From Bacteroides ovatus (GTDB lineage Bacteria; Bacteroidota; Bacteroidia; Bacteroidales; Bacteroidaceae), in assembly GCF_001314995.1 (NCBI RefSeq), contig NZ_CP012938.1:4898001-4962000 (forward strand): 64,000 bases of DNA, read 5' to 3'. How positions within the stretch are numbered: position 1 is the first letter of the stretch; each line of letters begins with the position of its first letter. The notes beneath the pieces are model-generated. The model did no database searches, was not told the DNA's origin, and was given only the letters and a program-made list of their open reading frames with translations. The position numbers and the translations under genes were made by a program. Below, one piece after another: positions 56,171 to 64,000 of the stretch.

Positions 56171-57301
56171 ATGAAGAATATGAAATCATTAAGAAAATTG
56201 TTATATATTATTCCATTGACAGGCATGATGGTAACTTCTTGCATGGATGTGGAGAATATTGAGATAGACCATATAGGCGGGTATGCCACAATGAACAATG
56301 CGGAGAGTGAGGCATATTATGCCAATCTGCGCGCCTATAAGGCGACTGCTTGGAATTACAATCGTCCCGTAGCTTTCGGATGGTATTCCAATTGGGCGCC
56401 TGCTGGAGCTTATCGAAGAGGATATCTCTCTGCTATGCCCGATAGTATGGATTTTGTTTCTATGTGGAGTGGCGCTCCAGGACGTTATGAAATCACTCCG
56501 GAGCAGAAGGCAGATAAAGAGTTTGTGCAAAAGGTGAAAGGAACGAAACTGTTGCAGGTAAGTCTGCTTTCTTATCTTGGTAAGGGCGCGACACCAAATT
56601 CGGTATACCTCGAAGTGGAAAAACAAGCGGAGGAAGAAGGCTGGTCGGCGGCTCAATTGGAAACAGCGAAGAAACAAGCCCGTTGGAAATATTGGGGATT
56701 TGAAGGTCAGTTTGAAAGTGAAAACCATTATGCATGTCTGGCGAAGTTTGCCAAAGCTCTGTGCGATTCTTTGTATGCAAACGAATGGGACGGTTATGAT
56801 GTAGACTGGGAAATCGGTAGTGGTGTGTTTGATATGGATGGCACATTGAGTCAGAATAAGCATTTGATTCATTTGGTTAAAGAGATGAACAATTACATTG
56901 GTCCGAAAAGCGATCCGGAAGGTAAAGGACATAAAATGATCTGTATTGATGGAAATATTTATGGGCTTACCCGTGAATTGGATGAGTATGTCGATTATTG
57001 GATTATACAAAGTTATGGTAGTTCCAATCCCGGTTTTGATGATTATGGCGTTGATCCTAAAAAAATAATCTGCACAGAGAACTTTGAAAAGTATGCCACT
57101 AATGGAGGTCAATTGCTGAAGCAGGCTGCTGCTATGCCGCAAGAAGGTTATAAAGGTGGAGTAGGAGCTTATCGCTTCGATAATGATTATGACAATACGC
57201 CAAATTATAAATGGATGCGTCAGGCTATTCAAATCAATCAGCGGGTTTTCAATGAATGGAAAGCGAAACAAAACGAAGCGGAAAATAAACCGCAGAAATA
57301 A
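56171..57301 (+). CDS. GH18 surface lipoprotein (endo-beta-N-acetylglucosaminidase/chitinase-type)
   Basis: The 376-residue lipoprotein has signal MKNMKSLRKLLYIIPLTGMMVTSC with Cys24. The GH18 catalytic motif DGYDVDWE (Asp207, Asp210, Asp212, Glu214) matches DxxDxDxE fully, so it should be active rather than a binding-only relative. RPVAFGWYSNW (strand 1) and YVDYWIIQSYGSSNP (strand 6/8) complete the barrel. Single-domain GH18 proteins in Bacteroides PULs commonly act as endo-beta-N-acetylglucosaminidases on N-glycan cores. Chitin-type substrates cannot be excluded. It would act at the surface before SusCD import. Confidence 0.87.
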   Translation: MKNMKSLRKLLYIIPLTGMMVTSCMDVENIEIDHIGGYATMNNAESEAYYANLRAYKATAWNYNRPVAFGWYSNWAPAGAYRRGYLSAMPDSMDFVSMWSGAPGRYEITPEQKADKEFVQKVKGTKLLQVSLLSYLGKGATPNSVYLEVEKQAEEEGWSAAQLETAKKQARWKYWGFEGQFESENHYACLAKFAKALCDSLYANEWDGYDVDWEIGSGVFDMDGTLSQNKHLIHLVKEMNNYIGPKSDPEGKGHKMICIDGNIYGLTRELDEYVDYWIIQSYGSSNPGFDDYGVDPKKIICTENFEKYATNGGQLLKQAAAMPQEGYKGGVGAYRFDNDYDNTPNYKWMRQAIQINQRVFNEWKAKQNEAENKPQK

Positions 57302-57333
57302 GTGGACTTATAAAATTCTAAAACAGTAAAAAG

Positions 57334-58476
57334 ATGATGAATAAACATATATTCTATTATTTGATGGTAGGTAGTATGGCGTTATTGTTGGGCGCTTGCA
57401 ACGACAGCATGAATGACCTGCTGGAGCCTAAGGTTTATTTCGAAAGCAAGGAATATAATTTCTCGGTGGAAGATGAAATGGATGTAATGACATTTGATCT
57501 GGTTTCAAGACTCTCGTCAGCAACTTCCTCTCAGGTAGACGTATCATATAGTGTAGCCGAACCAAGTGTAGTAGACGAATACAATGCAAAGTATGGCACA
57601 AATTATGAGATGCTTGATGTTTCGCAGGTAAAGCTAAGCAGTACGACATCTTCTATTTCGAGTGGAAAATTGTATGCGGATAATATAGAAGTCGAACTTT
57701 CCGGGTTAGAAGCCTTGAAAGCCGGGAACTCATATGTTTTGCCTATGCGGGTGCATTCGTCTTCGGTGTCGACTCTTTCCGGAACAAACATTGCATATTT
57801 CTTTTTCTCCAAACCGTTGAAAATTACCAAAGCTGGTAATTTCAGTAACCACTATATTTCTGTGAAGTTCCCTGTCGGTACTTTCTTCTCGTCATTCACT
57901 TACGAAGCATTGATTAATGTGGATTATTTCCTCGATAATAATACGATTATGGGAACCGAAGGTGTGATGATTCTCCGTATCGGTGATGCAGGAGGAGGAA
58001 TTACTCCTAAAGATTATTTGGAAGTGGCCGGAGGACAGAACTACCGTGTAACGAAACCGTTGTTAACAAATCGTTGGTATCATGTAGCGTTGACTTATGA
58101 TCAACCGACAGGAAAAACAGGTATTTATGTAAATGGTGAGAAATGGGCTGGTTCAGATTGGGGTATTGACGGTTTTGATCCGAATTCGGACATGGGTTTT
58201 TATATTGGTAGAATCTATGGTTTTAAATGGGGTGAACGTCCATTCCATGGTAAAATGAGTGAAGTCCGTGTTTGGAGTGTAGCCCGTACGGAAAATCAAC
58301 TTAAGCAGAATATGCTGGGTGTTGACCCTGCTTCAGAAGGCTTGGCACTTTATTATAAACTAGACGGATCAGAGACTCAGGAAGGTGGAGTTATCAAAGA
58401 TGCCACAGGGCGTATAAACGGTACTACAAATGGAATTACTATTAAGACGTTGGATGCTCCGATAGCTATCAATTAA
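57334..58476 (+). CDS. DUF1735-LamG surface glycan-binding lipoprotein
   Basis: The 380-residue lipoprotein has leader MMNKHIFYYLMVGSMALLLGAC with Cys22. The N-terminal DUF1735 (BT_3987-type) domain (~30-165: EPKVYFESKEYNFSVEDEMD and VDVSYSVAEPSVVDEYNAKYG) is followed by a concanavalin-like LamG/laminin-G-3 domain (~175-375: RWYHVALTYDQPTGKTGIYV and MSEVRVWSVARTENQLKQNM). No catalytic residues are seen. This is the usual partner of GH18 enzymes in N-glycan PULs and probably binds the glycan at the surface. It is the last intact gene of the PUL, with a terminator at 58535. Confidence 0.85.
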   Translation: MMNKHIFYYLMVGSMALLLGACNDSMNDLLEPKVYFESKEYNFSVEDEMDVMTFDLVSRLSSATSSQVDVSYSVAEPSVVDEYNAKYGTNYEMLDVSQVKLSSTTSSISSGKLYADNIEVELSGLEALKAGNSYVLPMRVHSSSVSTLSGTNIAYFFFSKPLKITKAGNFSNHYISVKFPVGTFFSSFTYEALINVDYFLDNNTIMGTEGVMILRIGDAGGGITPKDYLEVAGGQNYRVTKPLLTNRWYHVALTYDQPTGKTGIYVNGEKWAGSDWGIDGFDPNSDMGFYIGRIYGFKWGERPFHGKMSEVRVWSVARTENQLKQNMLGVDPASEGLALYYKLDGSETQEGGVIKDATGRINGTTNGITIKTLDAPIAIN

Positions 58477-58534
58477 TGGAACACACAAATTTGTGAGAGT
58501 TTTTGCTCTTTGCATTTTTGAATATGAGTGAAAG

Positions 58535-58580
58535 CCTGCTTACTGAAAAGATAATATTCTTTTGGTAAGCAGGTTTCTTT
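58535..58580 (+). terminator. Terminator of the GH18 PUL
   Basis: CCTGCTTAC (58535-58543) pairs with GTAAGCAGG (58565-58573); inner GAAAAG/CTTTT adds to the stem and TTTCTTTT follows. Confidence 0.8.
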
Positions 58581-58596
58581 TATTTATGTTTGTTTT

Positions 58597-58811
58597 ATGA
58601 AGAAGTTACTATTTATCCTGTTTATATCTTTTCCATCTAAATGTTTTTGAAGCGTGGTGAAGAACGGGAAGTGAAGTTTATTTTGTCCGAAGAGGATTTC
58701 TCGCTTGTCGATCGGAATTTAAAGAGGATTGTGGAGCCGGGAACTTTTCAGATAATGATTGGTGCTGCTTCCGATGACATAAGATTACAGACGAAAGTAG
58801 CTATAAAATAG
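58597..58811 (+). pseudogene. Remnant of a glycoside hydrolase family 3 gene (signal peptide plus C-terminal FnIII-like end)
   Basis: ATG 58597 begins a signal-peptide-like MKKLLFILFISFPSKCF that stops at 58650. In another frame, from 58641 to TAG 58811, 56 codons read FLKRGEEREVKFILSEED, FSLVDRNLKRIVEPGTFQI and MIGAASDDIRLQTKVAIK. This is the FnIII-like C-terminus typical of GH3 beta-glucosidases (PGTFxxxIGxSSDDIR). The catalytic body (~700 residues) is missing, so an internal deletion with frameshift is likely. It lies directly after the PUL terminator, where a GH3 exo-enzyme would fit. Confidence 0.75.
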
Positions 58812-59037
58812 GAGATGCCATCTTTGACTGTTTGATATGTTTTCTAAATACATTCAGTGTGTCGGAAATTCCGACACACTGAATGTATTTGTAGCTTGCA
58901 CCTATTTTTATTGTCAAACAGTTAGTATAACATTCAAATAAATGAATATCAATGCTCTCTTGATAATAACCTCTGATAATAGGCTGATAATGAAATATAG
59001 TCTCGATGCTATCATTTCATTCCACTTGGTTCGCGCT
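58812..59037. other. Spacer between GH3 remnant and heparinase-like gene
   Basis: No gene is seen. It holds the 45-bp palindrome at 58846-58890, with an outer CTGTTTGA/TCAAACAG pair around it. Confidence 0.5.
58846..58890. repeat. Perfect 22-bp inverted repeat with one-base centre
   Basis: Arms 58846-58867 and 58869-58890 are fully complementary around base 58868. Arm core ATTCAGTGTGTCGGAA. Ends AAATA.../...TATTT could give T-runs on both strands, so a bidirectional terminator is one reading; a mobile repeat or protein-binding palindrome is another. Confidence 0.85.
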
Positions 59038-61305
59038 TTATAATTCGATTTTTAGATTTGAATGATCATAGACTATGGGAATACTTTCCCCATTAACAGA
59101 CACAGATACCGGGCATTGTAAACTTCTGATATAGGCTTTGACTTTGGTGGAGCCATCAATCCATAGCTGCATGCGTCTATTTTCTTCTTTCTGAATAATA
59201 AATAGTTTTGCCAGCGAGGAGAAATAAGAGGTAGTTCCTCTTTTTAATGAACTGCCATAACCAATAAAATACTCTTTAGCATCTGCCGGAGCGCTCTTTT
59301 CCGGATATGTAACTATAAACATATAAGCATCTGTAGACCAGCCATCGGCTTCAATCCATGAATTGCTATGCATTAATCGTCCGTCTGCTAACTGATTAAT
59401 ATAAATATCTGTAATCTTACCCTTATTGCGGATGCGTAAACCAATCCAGTTTTTACCTTCACGTTTCTCAATCTCAGGAAGCTCTTTTTCATCGGGAGTC
59501 TCTTTTAAAATAATAGCAGTCACACCTTTCACTCTATTGACTTCGTCAGGCAAGTGAAAAGAATAATAACTATCTTTACTTTTCAAATCTTCAGTCGGTA
59601 CTTCTATTACTTCCCAATACAAATTGTCCGGATAATCATGCACAAAATTAGATCGTGCCAACGTGCGAGGATATAATGGACGGACTATTACTGAAGAATT
59701 TCCATTTGTAATGTTTAGATCTGTCCCTTTTTTCTCAGTTATTCCTCCCGGATGCCACAACCATTCAAAATGACCGGTTTCATAGGTTTTTAAATCATCA
59801 ATGATATAGATGACGTTGTCTATCCACAAAAAGTGACGGAAGTTGCGGCTAAACTGGTCCGAATAAGGACCTGTACCATTTGCCAACACATATTTTATAT
59901 TTCCGGCATCCAACAGATAATGCAGATATCCTCTTAAGGTAGAACCATAATATTGCTGTTCTCGTCTTTGCCCTTTGCCATTGAATAATACGACATTATG
60001 TGCCTCGCTTTGAAAGAAGTAGTTGCGGTATTCGGGATTCGCATACCAACATCGTCCTCCATCTTTGATAATATCCTCTCCTTTATGAAAGACTATGAAT
60101 GAATTGGCATCGGCATGAGAATGATTCCAGGTATATCCGGACTTGACGGCTAACATTGTGGCATCTTTCTCCCAAGAGTTGCGCATGGTTGCCCAACCGA
60201 AGTCTTTGAATAATTGTGATTTCTTTAGTTTAGGAACCTTGGGTGCTTTACTCAAATCGGGAGTATAGAGAAATCCTATCGGGCGGTCGATAAAATATCC
60301 ATCACGGTGTTGCCCTTGCTCTATCTGATTCATATACCAAAGCATATCATCATTTTGAATCCCCATTGCATATAATAACATCAGACTACTTTCGGCAGCC
60401 GTGTTTTTATGACTGTCCCCGAAGTTTATATTATAAAGCATACCTGTACGTGGATAACAGATATGTACAAAAAAATCTGATAACTTCTCCAGTTGGGGTA
60501 TCTCTATTGCTTTATCTTCCTTGTGAGTATTCATCCAAGCTAAGCGGAATAATAAAGCCTCTTGAATCCCGTAGTTTGCATAGTTCAGACATTCATACAT
60601 TCCACCGGTCTCATCAAAGGTCTTTGGCTTTTGATGAAGCACATCTCCTGCAAACTCAAACCATTCGGGAAGGACTTCGTTGATAATCTTTACAGCATCT
60701 CTTGCTTCTTCCAATTCATTCTGTAAGCTTAGTGCAAGTAGACCACCCATACACGTACAAGAAGTCCACCAGTTGTGCCCCATTGAGTTTAGTGAATGAA
60801 TACGTGTTGGCTCCAAGATCCAGTCACCTAATAGCGGGTCCATTGCCAGACGTTTTAATCCGTGAGCTATTTTTCTTCTTTCAGATTGAGAAAGTTCTTG
60901 ATAGATGGCGTCATAAGCTATTGCTGCATAAAAAGCTTTATGTGCAATCTCAAGGTCGGCGTTCCAGGCTGGGGTACGAGCCATCATTTCTTGATTGCCC
61001 CAAGTTTCGTCCTCAGTGACATCCAGCAAAATCTCTTTTATTTTATCAGCATACTTCTTTTCATCCGTCATTAGAAATGAGAGTGCTAAATAGTCTATCT
61101 TATTCAATTGAGTTTTCTGCAATAGGTTATCGGCAGTTTTCCTGATTGAATTCCAAGCTTCAGACATTCGTGTATCCTGTCTGACACTTATTTTTGCCTG
61201 CTCAATTCGTTGAGGGGTATAAAGTAAGGCTGGATGCTTTATTTTTTCTGCATGGATAAAAAGTAAATATAAAGCTGCTGAAAGACATAAAAGAATTCGT
61301 TTCAT
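59038..61305 (-). CDS. Heparinase II/III-family polysaccharide lyase
   Basis: The 755-residue protein has signal peptide MKRILLCLSAALYLLFIHA. An alpha/alpha-toroid N-domain (~25-370; NSMGHNWWTSCTCMGGLLAL and ETGGMYECLNYANYGIQEAL, with the conserved His/Tyr region) is followed by the heparinase II/III-like beta-sandwich (~380-755; WNHSHADANSFIVFHKGED, SEAHNVVLFNGKGQ and FEWLWHPGG). HADxNSF is the family metal/active-site hallmark. It cleaves a uronic-acid polysaccharide (glycosaminoglycan or pectin/alginate-like) in the periplasm or outside. The substrate is not decidable. It is divergent from a hybrid two-component sensor, probably its regulator. Confidence 0.85.
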   Translation of the reverse strand: MKRILLCLSAALYLLFIHAEKIKHPALLYTPQRIEQAKISVRQDTRMSEAWNSIRKTADNLLQKTQLNKIDYLALSFLMTDEKKYADKIKEILLDVTEDETWGNQEMMARTPAWNADLEIAHKAFYAAIAYDAIYQELSQSERRKIAHGLKRLAMDPLLGDWILEPTRIHSLNSMGHNWWTSCTCMGGLLALSLQNELEEARDAVKIINEVLPEWFEFAGDVLHQKPKTFDETGGMYECLNYANYGIQEALLFRLAWMNTHKEDKAIEIPQLEKLSDFFVHICYPRTGMLYNINFGDSHKNTAAESSLMLLYAMGIQNDDMLWYMNQIEQGQHRDGYFIDRPIGFLYTPDLSKAPKVPKLKKSQLFKDFGWATMRNSWEKDATMLAVKSGYTWNHSHADANSFIVFHKGEDIIKDGGRCWYANPEYRNYFFQSEAHNVVLFNGKGQRREQQYYGSTLRGYLHYLLDAGNIKYVLANGTGPYSDQFSRNFRHFLWIDNVIYIIDDLKTYETGHFEWLWHPGGITEKKGTDLNITNGNSSVIVRPLYPRTLARSNFVHDYPDNLYWEVIEVPTEDLKSKDSYYSFHLPDEVNRVKGVTAIILKETPDEKELPEIEKREGKNWIGLRIRNKGKITDIYINQLADGRLMHSNSWIEADGWSTDAYMFIVTYPEKSAPADAKEYFIGYGSSLKRGTTSYFSSLAKLFIIQKEENRRMQLWIDGSTKVKAYIRSLQCPVSVSVNGESIPIVYDHSNLKIEL

Positions 61306-61430
61306 ATTACATTTTGCATAAATTGGTTCCTTATTTAAATGAAATACGAATGAAACGTCTATCTCGCTTAATCATTTGTGTTTTTTCGAAAATTATAATG
61401 TATACCCTTGTTGTATTGATGTTTAATCTC

Positions 61431-61438
61431 TATTTTTG
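61431..61438 (+). promoter_or_regulatory. Promoter -7 element for the hybrid sensor gene
   Basis: TATTTTTG, 21 bp before ATG 61460. Confidence 0.6.
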
Positions 61439-61459
61439 TCTGGCAAATTAGGCTGGCTT

Positions 61460-64000
61460 ATGAAAAATACAAAGCGTACAAGCATTATCACACTCGTTCT
61501 CCTGCTAAGCATTTTTAAGGTATACTCACAATATATGTTTCGGCATTGGGATGTGGTTGATGGGATGTCGGATAATCAAATACGATATTTTACAATGGCA
61601 CCGGATGGTCGTATGGTCATTCGAACAGCTTCTATTTTAAACATCTACAATGGTGCTACATTCGAACATTTTTATCACGATAGGCGGAAAATCTATAAAT
61701 GGGATTTCAACCGGAATCAAATATTTAAAGATTATCACGATGCTTACGGACGGATATGGATGAAATCTCCGGGATATTTGTTATTATTCGATTTGAATAC
61801 CAATCAGTTTATTTATGATATTGATTCCGAATTACGCCGGATGGGAGTAAGTGGAAAATTGAAGAATTTGTTTATTGATGAGAGCAAGAACTATTGGTTT
61901 CTTACCGAAGATAATACATTCTATTTTTTTGATATATCCGCAGGAGAATTACAGATAATCGAAAAGGGGAACAGTGACTTTACATATCGGCACGGTATTC
62001 CGTACGAGTTAGCTCAATATAAGAATACTTATTATATCGTATATTCGAGCGGGCTAATTCGTCGTTGGGCCAAAACCTTGCGAGATTACACCGGTCAGGA
62101 TACTTTTTTTGTAGGACGTATCTCTGAAGCTACAGACCGGTTAAAAATACAATCTACCTCCGATGGGAATCTATGGCTGATGTATAATCAGGCTGTTTGC
62201 TATCGTGATAAAACTGATAAAGGTTGGCAAGAGATAAGCACCATTAAAGGTATGTCCAACTTCTTTACCTGTATGGATTTGGACAAGCAAGGAAACGCAT
62301 GGGTCGGTTCTTCGTGGTCTGGATTGCGGAAAATTGAAAACTCTACACATAGAATTGAAACAATGCCCGGATTGAAATTAGGTGACGGCAGTGTGTTAAG
62401 TAATGACATACAGTGCATCTTTGCCGATAATAATGGCGGAATTTGGGTAGGCACTTTGTGGCAAGGTATCTGTTACTATAATCCGAGTATGTATAAGTTC
62501 AAGCTAATTCAGACTGTTCAGAATAAAACAATGATTACCAACGAATCGGTGCGTTGTTTGTTGGAAGACGAAGACGGAACGATACTCATTGGTACTACTG
62601 CATACGGATTGATGCGTTACTCTCCTTCTACGGGAGAAGTCAGCAGGGCATTCAAAGATATTCTGTCCGGTGATCTTTGTCTGACTCTTTATAGAGACAG
62701 TAAAAAGAGATTGTGGGTTGGAACGTATTTGAATGGATTTTGCTGCATAGATGGAAAAAATGTGAGATATTACAATAAACAATTAGTTAATACAGAGTTA
62801 TTCCCGGAGCAGAATATCTCCCGAGCAGTTTATGAAGATCCGGATGGGCGTTACTGGGTCAGTGTCAGTAATGAAGGAGTAGGTGAGCTAGACACCTCAA
62901 CGGGAAAAATACGATTGTTGCGGGATAAACATCCGAAGATTAGCTTTCATAAACGCGATTATGGTTTTTATCCTGTCAGCAATTCTACTTTTGCGGTGTT
63001 TGGGGAAAATGGTATTTACTACTATGATACTCATAAAGATAAAATCTTTGTTCCTGAAATAGACGATCCGGATAATCCTAAATTTATGGGGCCTCAGGTA
63101 AGCTATAATTGTGTGTACAAAGATAGCCATTCGCTAGAATGGTTTGGGACGGATATTGGAATTCGTGTATGGGACGAACAAAAGAAGAAAGCTCATACGA
63201 TAACTACAGAGACCGGATTGGCTAACAATTCTATATCGTCAATCATTGAGGATGATAGCGGTATTTATTGGGTATCAACGGTAAGTGGTATCTCACGAAT
63301 TGAATTAAAAGAGACTTCTGAAGGATATGATTTTCTCATAGTCAACTTCAGTTCAGAAGACGGATTGCAGGGAGGAAAGTTCTATGAGAATTCATCGTTA
63401 AAAACCCGTGATGGAGAACTGTATTTTGGCGGTCATCATGGCATTAATTCGTTTCAACCTCAAAAGATTTATTATAATCATGTCCACAATAAACCTATAT
63501 TCACTGCATTCCGTCTGTTCAATTCTCCTGTTAAGGAACACACAGAATATAAAGGGCGTGTTATTCTTGAATATCCGATAAATAATACTCGTGAGATTCA
63601 TTTGAAGTATAATGAGAACTTTGTTACTTTCGAATTTGCCGGGCTTAACTATGTGAATACTTTGCAAACCTACTATAGGTATAAACTCGAGAATTTTGAT
63701 CCGGACTGGAATGAAATAAAGACCAATGGTCTGGGAGTGGCTACCTATACCGGTTTACATCCGGGGAAATATAAATTAGTGGTATACACAGCCAATAATG
63801 ACAGAAGTTGGGGAGAACAGGCCGCAGAAATGACTATTGTCGTTTCTCCGCCTTTTTGGGCAACTGTTCCTGCTTACATATTTTACATATTGATTGCAGG
63901 TGGAGTCATCTATTTGTTTTTAAAAGCTTATAGGAAGAAAAAACTTAAAAAGCAGTTCGAACAAGAGGCATTGAAACGTGAACAGCAGAAAGAAGAGCTT
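61460..64000 (+). CDS. Hybrid two-component system sensor/regulator, N-terminal part (3' end outside window)
   Basis: The frame stays open from ATG 61460 to the window edge (847 codons, no stop). A signal peptide (~1-24) precedes two seven-bladed propellers made of ligand-binding Reg_prop repeats: GRIWMKSPGYLLLFD, GNAWVGSSWSGLRKIE, GGIWVGTLWQGICYY and SGIYWVSTVSGISRIE. A Y_Y_Y domain follows (~690-795: TYYRYKLENFDPDWNEI and PGKYKLVVYTANNDRSW), then a membrane helix (~802-822) and the start of the cytoplasmic linker (KKKLKKQFEQEALKREQQKE). The histidine kinase, receiver and AraC domains expected next are outside the window. Such HTCS proteins sense a specific oligosaccharide in the periplasm and activate a PUL. 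Confidence 0.92.
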   Translation, partial: MKNTKRTSIITLVLLLSIFKVYSQYMFRHWDVVDGMSDNQIRYFTMAPDGRMVIRTASILNIYNGATFEHFYHDRRKIYKWDFNRNQIFKDYHDAYGRIWMKSPGYLLLFDLNTNQFIYDIDSELRRMGVSGKLKNLFIDESKNYWFLTEDNTFYFFDISAGELQIIEKGNSDFTYRHGIPYELAQYKNTYYIVYSSGLIRRWAKTLRDYTGQDTFFVGRISEATDRLKIQSTSDGNLWLMYNQAVCYRDKTDKGWQEISTIKGMSNFFTCMDLDKQGNAWVGSSWSGLRKIENSTHRIETMPGLKLGDGSVLSNDIQCIFADNNGGIWVGTLWQGICYYNPSMYKFKLIQTVQNKTMITNESVRCLLEDEDGTILIGTTAYGLMRYSPSTGEVSRAFKDILSGDLCLTLYRDSKKRLWVGTYLNGFCCIDGKNVRYYNKQLVNTELFPEQNISRAVYEDPDGRYWVSVSNEGVGELDTSTGKIRLLRDKHPKISFHKRDYGFYPVSNSTFAVFGENGIYYYDTHKDKIFVPEIDDPDNPKFMGPQVSYNCVYKDSHSLEWFGTDIGIRVWDEQKKKAHTITTETGLANNSISSIIEDDSGIYWVSTVSGISRIELKETSEGYDFLIVNFSSEDGLQGGKFYENSSLKTRDGELYFGGHHGINSFQPQKIYYNHVHNKPIFTAFRLFNSPVKEHTEYKGRVILEYPINNTREIHLKYNENFVTFEFAGLNYVNTLQTYYRYKLENFDPDWNEIKTNGLGVATYTGLHPGKYKLVVYTANNDRSWGEQAAEMTIVVSPPFWATVPAYIFYILIAGGVIYLFLKAYRKKKLKKQFEQEALKREQQKEEL

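Noticed and set aside
56201..57271. 356-residue open frame antisense to the GH18 gene
   Set aside because: It is a shadow of a clearly functional GH18 gene; the translation is rich in Ile/Phe/Arg/His without domain signs and there is no promoter.

Overview
The window is chromosomal DNA of a human-gut Bacteroides. It carries a complete starch utilisation (sus) locus in the susRABCDEFG layout, Bacteroides-type promoters with a TAnnTTTG -7 element, an N-succinylornithine transcarbamylase, NigD-like and fimbrillin-like lipoproteins, and two SusC/SusD systems. SusB (738 aa) and SusA (617 aa) have the lengths I recall for B. thetaiotaomicron. The outer amylase instead has N-terminal binding modules and no module inserted in the catalytic barrel, which points to a B. 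ovatus/B. xylanisolvens-like relative. The species is inference.

Layout. 1-4.8 kb: tail of a GLUG-repeat surface protein, a secreted GH2 enzyme, an Fe-S assembly factor (DUF59) and LpxH. 4.9-21 kb: the sus locus. The amylase, SusF, SusE, SusD, SusC, SusB and SusA lie on the minus strand, with divergent SusR. Starch is bound and cut at the surface, imported through SusCD and finished by periplasmic SusA and SusB. susA and susB share an operator-like block at identical spacing from their -7 elements. 21-29 kb: alkaline phosphatase, efp, rpmH (52 aa), PASTA protein-rluD-ddl, and an acyltransferase-NigD-rhodanese cluster. 29-35 kb: argF', proA and proB. A pair of paralogous fimbrillin-like lipoproteins and a 470-bp hairpin-rich spacer lie between proA and proB. 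35-49 kb: aminotransferase, DUF2007 protein, murI, an envelope operon (DUF6242-uppS-bamA-skp-skp), ribD, then prmC-recX, pyrE, an SRPBCC protein and argH, followed by tRNA-Gly(GCC) and tRNA-Leu(UAA).

49-58.5 kb: a small ECF-sigma/anti-sigma polysaccharide utilisation locus with an STN-type SusC, SusD, an active-site-intact GH18 and a DUF1735-LamG lipoprotein. Its susC leader appears to encode a roughly 124-nt antisense RNA with its own -7 element and an intrinsic terminator. Downstream is a decayed GH3 gene and a 45-bp palindrome. 59-64 kb: a heparinase II/III-like lyase divergent from a hybrid two-component sensor that runs off the right edge, probably the start of another glycan locus.

No insertion sequence, CRISPR array, rRNA or phage gene was recognised. 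The most novel-looking signals are the antisense RNA, the shared susA/susB operator, the susF-susG intercistronic hairpin and the hairpin cluster between proB and the lipoprotein pair.
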